Assembly (NCBI GenBank): GCA_028823445.1
Contig: JAPKBH010000010.1
Coordinates: 1 to 57,497, forward strand
DNA from: Acidimicrobiales bacterium
GTDB taxonomy: Bacteria > Actinomycetota > Acidimicrobiia > Acidimicrobiales > MedAcidi-G1
Direction: 5' to 3'
DNA length: 57,497 nucleotides
Every line of letters starts with the position of its first letter. Positions within the stretch are counted from its first letter, which is position 1. Shown piece by piece: positions 52,801 through 57,497 of this stretch. The notes below the pieces were generated by a model that was not told the origin of the DNA, ran no database searches, and worked only from the letters and a program-made list of their open reading frames with translations. Position numbers and translations under genes: made by a program.

Positions 52801-53416
52801 TGATGAGCTGCGGGTTGGTGCGGTGTTGTTCGGGAATGTCGTGGTCTTGGAGTTCTACAAACAAGCTTTCTCGACCAAAAATGTCTTGTAGGCGGGCAGC
52901 TTTTGCTTTGGCGCCTTCATAGTCGTCGGCCATTAAGGCCTGCAGTACTTGCCCACCGAGGCAACCGGTGGTAGCAATCAATCCTTCATGGTGGTCGGAC
53001 AACACTTCCCAATCCACTCGTGGCTTGTAGTAGTAGCCCTCCATAAAGGCCCGGCTAGCAACCTGAATGAGATTGCGGTAGCCCGTTTGGTTTTCGGCCA
53101 GCAAAGTCAGGTGGTAGTAGAGTTTGCGTCCTTTTCCGGTGTCCCCGCCTGAGTCGTCCACTCGGCCTCTTCGCGAGGGGCGCTCATGTCGAGAGTCGTA
53201 GGCCATATACGCTTCGGTGCCCAAAATGGGTTTCACCCCTTGTGCGTGACAGGCCCGGTAGAAGTCCAAAATCCCGTACATGTTGCCGTGGTCGGTGATC
53301 CCCAAAGCAGTCTGGCCGTCAGCTACCGCCGCCGTCACCAGATCATCGATACGGGCTGCGCCGTCCAACATGGAGTACTCGGTGTGGACGTGGAGGTGGG
53401 TAAAAGAATCAGCCAT
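49874..53416 (-). CDS. dnaE: DNA polymerase III alpha subunit
   Basis: DnaE is the replicative polymerase. The 1180 residues start with a PHP domain (HLHVHTEYSMLDG, then GITDHGNMYG) that keeps its metal-binding His residues, as in actinobacterial DnaE1 that proofreads through PHP. The C-family polymerase active site is PDIDMDFDSRYRDELI near residue 404, with RGSAAGCAVAY and FNKSHSYGYGFIAFQIAYLKAHYP further on. HhH, OB (about 1000-1080) and C-terminal tau-binding regions follow. It begins 64 bases after bpa. Confidence 0.97.
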   Translation of the reverse strand: MADSFTHLHVHTEYSMLDGAARIDDLVTAAVADGQTALGITDHGNMYGILDFYRACHAQGVKPILGTEAYMAYDSRHERPSRRGRVDDSGGDTGKGRKLYYHLTLLAENQTGYRNLIQVASRAFMEGYYYKPRVDWEVLSDHHEGLIATTGCLGGQVLQALMADDYEGAKAKAARLQDIFGRESLFVELQDHDIPEQHRTNPQLIKLAKEIGAPLLATNDSHYTHQHDAKNHDALLCVQTSSLMKDPNRFKFHGDQHYLKSAYEMRNLFSEVPESCDNTLLIAERANVEIEFGNPQLPDFPIPEGFDGDDAYLEHLTLTGAKKRWGDKLPEKVTDRLVYELRVIRDMGFSSYFLITWDLIRYARDRGIRVGPGRGSAAGCAVAYCLQITDLDPIRYDLLFERFLNPGRASMPDIDMDFDSRYRDELIRYAADKYGRDHVAQIVTFSQIKARAAVRDAARVLDFPYGMGDKVAKAMPPLIMGRDTPLAACLEEVEEHRAGYKMATELREMYKTDENVRQIIDVAKGLEGMRRQDGIHAAAVVITKQPLTDYLPIQRKPESGQDPDLAPVVTQYEMHGVEDLGLLKMDFLGLRNLDVITDTLELIKKTRGETVDIDNVDLEDEETFALLAAGDSIGVFQLESTPMRALMRSLAPNSFEDVAALVALYRPGPMAANMHNDYADRKNKRQKVTYFHPDAEEILGDTYGLMIYQESVMRVAQKFAGYSLAQADNLRKACGKKVRRLMHEERQGFVQGCEATGYGAELGEELFDVIEQFADYAFNKSHSYGYGFIAFQIAYLKAHYPVEYLASLLTSVRSNLDKAAVYLNECRTLNIEVGVPDINLAHSDFHAVPALDNPDATDRIVFGLSAVRNVGEGLVSLMVAEREENGPFVDFYDFAERCNQTVLNKRSIESLIKAGAFDSLGHARQGLLLAFEPIVDHTLARRREHDMGVMSLFGEASEGPAFDEREPITDLEFEKMVRLSFEKEMLGLYVSDHPLMGIEGALRRRADVSVTDMLEEEEGAFRTVGGVITNLDKKWTRAGKLMAVFQLEDLGGAMEVVVFPNNMETHGHKLEDDRIVLVKGRIDVRDDVPKMICQDLEIFTPAEVDEARPLRVKLPLSQVNEEMIDHLKDLFKAHPGDSEVFLHLGERQVLRLPADFAVNPAGGLVAELRVLLGAEAVVIG

Positions 53417-53480
53417 GGGTGCCTGATGGTTTATCAGATAACGAAACAGTTAACCGGTTCATAGAAAACAATTATCCGAC

Positions 53481-53981
53481 TTAGAGGTAACTGCCGTGAG
53501 GGCGTTCGGGGTTGTGCTCTTCTCCGGTGCCGATTTCACCGACGCGCATGCCCGCTAGTTGTTGTTGCATTTCCAGTTGTTGGGCAAACAAGGTGGCTTG
53601 TATGCCCTGCACTAAGCCTTCTAACCAGCCCACCAGTTGGGCGTGGGCAATCTGGAGTTCGGCGGCGCTGGGCGCTTCGTCGGCAAAAGGCAAGACCAGG
53701 CGGCCAAGTTCGGCCCGCAGGTCGTCGGTCAGGGTTGAGCCGATTTCTTCTACGGCGCTTTCAAATATTTCTTTTAGCCGTCCTCGGCTGGCTTCGTCCA
53801 AGGTGGCGGAACGCACCTCTTCAAGGAGTTGGCGCATCATGGTCCCTACCCGCATGACCTTGGCTGGTTGTTCAATCACTTCATTGGGTTGCTGGTGGCC
53901 CGTTTTTTCTTCGCTCGTGTCGGGCGCCGAAATAACTTCGGGAAGTTCGAGGTTGGTGTTTTTTACGTCCGGAGATTCCAT
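53481..53981 (-). CDS. bpa: Bacterial proteasome activator (Bpa/PafE family)
   Basis: Bpa forms a ring that opens the 20S proteasome without ATP. The 166 residues show the family core, VMRVGTMMRQLLEEVRSA near residue 43, DEASRGRLKEIFE, the helix LVGWLEGLVQGIQATLFAQQ near residue 115, and the C-terminal GSYL. Mycobacterial Bpa ends GQYL, the residues that dock into the proteasome, so the ending is functional-looking. Implied: a 20S proteasome is encoded elsewhere. It lies between a phosphodiesterase-like gene and dnaE. Confidence 0.9.
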   Translation of the reverse strand: MESPDVKNTNLELPEVISAPDTSEEKTGHQQPNEVIEQPAKVMRVGTMMRQLLEEVRSATLDEASRGRLKEIFESAVEEIGSTLTDDLRAELGRLVLPFADEAPSAAELQIAHAQLVGWLEGLVQGIQATLFAQQLEMQQQLAGMRVGEIGTGEEHNPERPHGSYL

Positions 53982-54018
53982 TGAAATTGACTCTACGCCA
54001 CGAAAGCCGCCGTGCGGG

Positions 54019-55134
54019 TCAGGTCACCACACTTATCGCCGGTACCAGCATTTCTTCGGCGGTAAGCGAACCGTGGCGTCCGATTAGATCAATCGACATG
54101 ACTTCGGCGGCGTCTCGAAAGCCCACCGGGTCTCGTGCCACCAAGGCAACGTCTCCTAATCGAGAGCGGGCCGCTTCGGTAACTTTCGGACCAAACCATC
54201 CTTGGCGCACCGTTTGCTCTGCGGTAACTACCCATGCCACGTCAGCGAATGCCTCGATAGCCGCCTGGTAGAGGTCCTGATTGCTTCCCAAGCGAGCATG
54301 CAGCCACCGAAAACGAGCTTCACCGCTTTGCCCATCAATCAGGCTGGTTACTTCGGGGGGAAGATCCAGCATGCGGTCACCCACCTCTACTTGACCATGG
54401 TCAGCGGTTACTAGCAAAGCCACCCCCGGCCCTAAACGGTCAATTAGTTGAGCAATCATTTTGTCACAAGCAACTAATTCTTCGCAGTATTGATCGCCGA
54501 AACCAAACTCGTGGCCCATCAGGTCAATGCGGTCCCAGTAGGCATAGACGAAGGGCTCACCGTTGTTGATTTGTTCTACTACCCCATCTACGAGGCCTTG
54601 CCGGTTTTCGTAACCCACTTGCCGAGTGTTGGCCATATGGGCCAGGGTGAAGCCGGAATGAGAAAATTTCTTTTGGCTTACCACCGGCGGCCATTGTCCG
54701 CCGAAAGCCAAACAGGGTTGAATTTCTGTGGGGATAATTTGTTTTTGTGCATCACCTTGGCCAGTTGACCAGCGCAGGGTATTTAAAATTTTTCCGTTCA
54801 TTGGCATGCGGTAACCCACCAGACCGTGTTCTCCTGGTGGCTTTCCGGTGGTTATGGAGGTCAGGGCCGCCGCCGTGGTACTGGGGGCCACGGTGGTGAT
54901 TGCCCCGCCCGAGAGGCCTCCCAAGGTGGGAGCAATAGAGGTCCGGTCTTGGAGTTGTTGCCAACCTAACCCGTCGAGAACTAACAAAATTATTTGCGAG
55001 GCTTCCAACACTTCGGTGGCTATCCATGACGGTGTGGTGTCGCCTTCCACCAGCGCAGGAACCAAACCGGTAAGGCAACCGCCAGCAAAGTCAGGCAAAA
55101 TTGGAGAAGCAACAGAGGCCGAGTTCATGAACAT
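54019..55134 (-). CDS. Alkaline phosphatase superfamily protein (nucleotide pyrophosphatase/phosphodiesterase-like)
   Basis: The 371 residues have the metal-site pattern of the family: LLVLDGLGW near residue 52, the nucleophile Thr in STTAAALTSITTG near residue 87, YWDRIDLMGHEFG near residue 200 and TADHGQVEVGD near residue 246, then RHGSLTAEEM near the end. It has no signal peptide, so it is probably cytoplasmic, acting on a phosphodiester of unknown identity. The start could be the third codon. It precedes bpa by 37 bases and diverges from the Rrf2 gene. Confidence 0.85.
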   Translation of the reverse strand: MFMNSASVASPILPDFAGGCLTGLVPALVEGDTTPSWIATEVLEASQIILLVLDGLGWQQLQDRTSIAPTLGGLSGGAITTVAPSTTAAALTSITTGKPPGEHGLVGYRMPMNGKILNTLRWSTGQGDAQKQIIPTEIQPCLAFGGQWPPVVSQKKFSHSGFTLAHMANTRQVGYENRQGLVDGVVEQINNGEPFVYAYWDRIDLMGHEFGFGDQYCEELVACDKMIAQLIDRLGPGVALLVTADHGQVEVGDRMLDLPPEVTSLIDGQSGEARFRWLHARLGSNQDLYQAAIEAFADVAWVVTAEQTVRQGWFGPKVTEAARSRLGDVALVARDPVGFRDAAEVMSIDLIGRHGSLTAEEMLVPAISVVT

Positions 55135-55158
55135 GACCGTAGCGGGCTATTCCCCGTC

Positions 55159-55164
55159 TAGTAT
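55159..55164 (+). promoter_or_regulatory. Putative -10 box of the Rrf2 gene (leaderless)
   Basis: TAGTAT lies eight bases before the GTG start at 55173. There is no good Shine-Dalgarno site, so a leaderless transcript is plausible. No -35 hexamer was found at 17 bases. Confidence 0.35.
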
Positions 55165-55172
55165 CGGTAGGC

Positions 55173-55613
55173 GTGAAGGTATCTACTCGTGGCGATTACG
55201 CCAGCCGTGCTTTACTTTCCTTGGCTTTGGCCCAGGAAAGCGACCTTCCGCGTTCGGTGCGCGAGATCGCTGATCAAACCGACCTTCCCCAGCCTTACCT
55301 TGAACAAATTTTATTAGCCCTAAAAGGTGCTGGTTTGGTTCGTTCTAAACGGGGAGTAGGCGGCGGCTACTTGTTGGCCCGGGCACCGGAAGAAATCTTG
55401 TTATCGCAAATCGTGTCCGCAGTTGATGGCCCAATTGTGGCTGGCGATTTTAACGAGCCACATACTGAAGGGGCCTGCGACCATGAAGGCCAGTGCGTCT
55501 TGTTGTCAATTTGGGCTGACGTGGGCACCCATATGCGGTCTTATTTAGATTCGTTTACTTTGCATGACATTGCAGCCATGGCCCGCGGCGACCAAGAATG
55601 GCCCACCCGCTAA
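55173..55613 (+). CDS. Rrf2-family transcriptional regulator
   Basis: The 146 residues begin with the Rrf2 winged helix (MKVSTRGDYASRALLSLA, then LPQPYLEQILLALKGAGLV and RGVGGGYLL). The cluster region has Cys residues only in GACDHEGQC (near residues 101 and 107), two rather than the three of IscR or NsrR, so a [2Fe-2S] cluster with another ligand, or loss of the cluster, is possible. GTG at 55173 is the start. Its target is unknown; it converges on rluD with overlapping stops. Confidence 0.87.
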   Translation: MKVSTRGDYASRALLSLALAQESDLPRSVREIADQTDLPQPYLEQILLALKGAGLVRSKRGVGGGYLLARAPEEILLSQIVSAVDGPIVAGDFNEPHTEGACDHEGQCVLLSIWADVGTHMRSYLDSFTLHDIAAMARGDQEWPTR

Positions 55614-56548
55614 GTATTCGGTTCGGGCTCTTTTAGTTGGGTAAGTAGGTCTGCTAAGTCATCGGGTAGTTCGGTGTCAAAAGAAACCCACCCTGAACCA
55701 TTTGGATGTTCAAAACCTAAATGCGCCGCATGAAGAAAAGGACGATCAAGGTCAAGGCCAATACGGTCTCCGCCGTATGCGCCATCGCCCACTAAGGCAT
55801 GCCCTATGGCTGAGAGGTGCACTCGGATTTGATGGGTGCGGCCGGTTTCTAACTGGCATTCTGCCAAGGAGACTTCGGGCTGCTCCCATTCTTGAAGTAC
55901 CTCGTAGTGGGTTCGGGCGGGGCGTCCGGCCGCTACCACGGCCATACGGGTGCGGTCTTTGTCGGAACGCCCGATGGGGGCATCGACCACGCCGTTAGCC
56001 GCATCAAAATGCCCCCAGCAGAGGGCCTTGTAACGTCGCCCCATGCTGTGGTCAGCCAGTTGAGCTGAGAGGTGGTGGTAGGCCTGTTGGGTACGCGCCA
56101 CCACCAAAACGCCGGAAGTTCCTCGGTCGAGGCGGTGGACGATGCCAGGACGTTCTGAGGAACCCACCCCGGCCAGTTCTGGCCATTGGGCCAACAATCC
56201 GTTGACCATGGTTCCATCTTCGTTGCCGGCCCCCGGGTGCACAACGAGGCCTGCGGGCTTGTTCACCACAATAATTTCGGCATCGGCGTGCAAAACTGGA
56301 ACTTCTACTTCGTCTTGCGGCGCAGGACCGGCTTCGGGGCTTCGCTGAAGATTGCCAATAACAATTTTTTCCCCGGTACTCACTCGACGAGATCGGGCGG
56401 TAACTTCTTTTCCGTTGAGGGTTACCAGTCCTTCGTCGATGGCTGTGCCGGCTCGATTTCGGCTGACATCGGCCATGAAAGCCACCACCCGGTCAAGACG
56501 TTCACCCGCTAAGGCTTCGGGGATTACTTCGCTTTGTTCATTCGCCAT
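55610..56548 (-). CDS. rluD: Large subunit pseudouridine synthase RluD-like
   Basis: RluD-type enzymes isomerise uridines of 23S rRNA helix 69. The 312 residues carry an N-terminal S4 RNA-binding domain (about 14-72, RLDRVVAFM) and the catalytic core with the Asp in RPGIVHRLDRGTSGVL, plus the LETGRTHQIRVHLSAIGHALVGD motif. It overlaps lspA by 11 bases, an arrangement (lspA-rluD) common in many bacteria. E. coli RluD modifies positions 1911, 1915 and 1917; the exact site here is not known. Confidence 0.93.
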   Translation of the reverse strand: MANEQSEVIPEALAGERLDRVVAFMADVSRNRAGTAIDEGLVTLNGKEVTARSRRVSTGEKIVIGNLQRSPEAGPAPQDEVEVPVLHADAEIIVVNKPAGLVVHPGAGNEDGTMVNGLLAQWPELAGVGSSERPGIVHRLDRGTSGVLVVARTQQAYHHLSAQLADHSMGRRYKALCWGHFDAANGVVDAPIGRSDKDRTRMAVVAAGRPARTHYEVLQEWEQPEVSLAECQLETGRTHQIRVHLSAIGHALVGDGAYGGDRIGLDLDRPFLHAAHLGFEHPNGSGWVSFDTELPDDLADLLTQLKEPEPNT

Positions 56549-57071
56549 GAGAGGCGCCCCTTTCTGGAGTGGTCTGATTTTCTTGGTTGGCGTGGGCGCG
56601 GTCTTGGGCCACTCCTACCAAAATAATGAGCAATCCGCCTATTACTACGGCAGCATCAGCCACGTTAAAGACCGGCCACCATTGCAGGTCAATAAAGTCC
56701 ACGACCGCTCCATTAAAAAATGACCCATCGGCACGAAAGAGTCGGTCGGCGAGGTTGCCAAAGGCCCCACCGGCAATAATTCCTGTTGCCAACCGGGCAC
56801 GGGGGTCATCAAGTTTTGCACCATGGCGGGCTACCACTATTAAAACAACCAGTACCAGAACGGCAAAAATGGGGCCGAGCCCTTCTCCTTGACTAAAAGC
56901 GGCTCCGGTATTAAAAACCAAACGAAGACGCAACGTCCAAAAAAGGTCGACTATCTGATGGTTGTCAAGGGTGGAAAGCGCCCACCATTTGCTGAGTTGA
57001 TCGCCTGCTGATACCGCACTGCCGATGGCGACCGCAGGAGCCCAAATGCTTACCTTTTTCATGGCGACCAT
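56538..57071 (-). CDS. lspA: Lipoprotein signal peptidase
   Basis: LspA cleaves prolipoproteins at the membrane. The 177 residues contain four helices and the conserved NTGAAFSQ, GGAFGNLADR (first catalytic Asp) and VVDFIDL / VFNVADAAV (second Asp). The C-terminus has an extra polar tail of about 20 residues (RAHANQENQTTPERGAS). Start ATG at 57071 or the in-frame ATG at 57062. It overlaps rluD and follows the DksA-like gene by 11 bases. Confidence 0.95.
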   Translation of the reverse strand: MVAMKKVSIWAPAVAIGSAVSAGDQLSKWWALSTLDNHQIVDLFWTLRLRLVFNTGAAFSQGEGLGPIFAVLVLVVLIVVARHGAKLDDPRARLATGIIAGGAFGNLADRLFRADGSFFNGAVVDFIDLQWWPVFNVADAAVVIGGLLIILVGVAQDRAHANQENQTTPERGASHGE

Positions 57072-57082
57072 GGCGAAGATGC

Positions 57083-57497
57083 CTAGGGGGTGCCTAGTCC
57101 GCCGACTTTGTATTCCACTCGTTCGGCGGCCCAGGGAATCGCCTGGAGGCGTTCTTTGGGAATCGGTTTACTTGACTTGATGCAAACACCATAGGTTTTC
57201 TTTTTGATCCGTTCTAGGGCGGCATCAATGGCGTCTACGGCATCGCGGGCTTGGGCGCTAAGGGCGAGGTCTAGGTCGCGGGCTACCGCTACTGAGTCGC
57301 CTTCACCGGATTCTTCATCGAACTGAACATCGCCAGGTTCGCGTCCTTCCAGAAGGGAGTCTGCTTCGGCTTGAAGGATGTCTGCGGTTTTTACGTAACG
57401 CTTGCGTTCTTCGAGGAGTAGTTTTTTCTGTTTGTCAAGAAAGACTTTGCCGAAACGGGTTTTCACCACAAGTTTCTTAGCAGGAGCTTTTTTAGCA
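57083..57497 (-). CDS. DksA/TraR-family protein with Lys/Ala-rich N-terminus, cut by window edge
   Basis: DksA-type proteins bind RNA polymerase through its secondary channel. The visible 138 codons run off the right edge without a start. The coiled-coil (DKQKKLLLEERKRYVKTADILQ), then ALERIKKKTYGVCIKSSKPIPKERLQAIPWA, is family-typical, but of the four zinc-finger Cys only one remains (YGVC), so zinc binding is probably lost. Upstream of the GTG at 57469 the frame stays open and reads AKKAPAKKLV, a Lys/Ala-rich extension like the GAPDH tail. Confidence 0.8.
   Translation of the reverse strand, partial: AKKAPAKKLVVKTRFGKVFLDKQKKLLLEERKRYVKTADILQAEADSLLEGREPGDVQFDEESGEGDSVAVARDLDLALSAQARDAVDAIDAALERIKKKTYGVCIKSSKPIPKERLQAIPWAAERVEYKVGGLGTP

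Noticed and set aside
1..57497. CRISPR arrays, prophage, transposases, toxin-antitoxin or defence islands
   Set aside because: No regularly spaced repeats and no integrase, transposase, nuclease or toxin families were recognised among the translated frames.

Overview
The window looks like a chromosomal stretch of an actinobacterium, most likely of the class Acidimicrobiia or a near relative (inference). Supporting genes are a mycothiol synthase (mshD), a proteasome activator of the Bpa type, an ANTAR response regulator next to polA, a RapZ whose P-loop Lys is Arg, menaquinone genes and an actinobacterial his-trp gene order. Base composition is only moderately GC rich, and TTT and TTG codons are common, which fits small-genome aquatic lineages better than classical high-GC actinomycetes. 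Gene packing is tight: many neighbours overlap by 1 to 14 bases, including convergent pairs.

Layout. 1-1430: divergent sufB (cut by the window edge) and sufR, then a truncated fragment of an unrelated FAD oxidoreductase and a tRNA-Leu; codon use here differs from the rest. 1670-7671: an SDR, then the glycolytic block gap-pgk-tpiA-secG with rapZ and a methyltransferase, all leftward. 7714-11704: an EamA transporter, uvrC and nadA. 11745-18846: leftward operon rpsA-coaE-uvrB-uvrA. 18949-23281: a coiled-coil protein, pdtaR, polA and a methyltransferase, then a second tRNA-Leu. 23558-27453: type II fatty acid synthesis, fabD-fabG-acpP-fabF, with fabZ convergent. 27592-31897: HU, then trpC-trpF-trpB-trpA-glbO. 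31998-34051: a two-component system on the opposite strand. 34048-41452: hisD-C-B-H-A-F, a GroES paralogue, hisI and trpE. 41548-46353: a small coiled-coil protein, nth, mshD, rlmN, a small membrane protein, menG and menA. 46421-53416: a YyaL-type thioredoxin-domain protein, a nitroreductase, an unknown protein and dnaE. 53481-57497: bpa, a phosphodiesterase-like protein, an Rrf2 regulator, rluD, lspA and a DksA/TraR-like protein cut by the right edge.

Most of the window is core metabolism and information processing: glycolysis, nucleotide excision repair (uvrA, uvrB and uvrC all present), NAD, CoA, histidine, tryptophan, fatty acid and menaquinone synthesis. No phage, transposase, CRISPR array or obvious defence system was seen. 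The observations that stand out are small: the left-end junction, a tRNA-Leu with anticodon AAG, lysine/alanine-rich tails on GAPDH and on the DksA-like protein, a FabD carrying a lipoyl-like C-terminal domain, a truncated haemoglobin at the end of the trp operon, a GroES paralogue in the his operon, and the absence of yvcK and whiA from their usual place beside rapZ.
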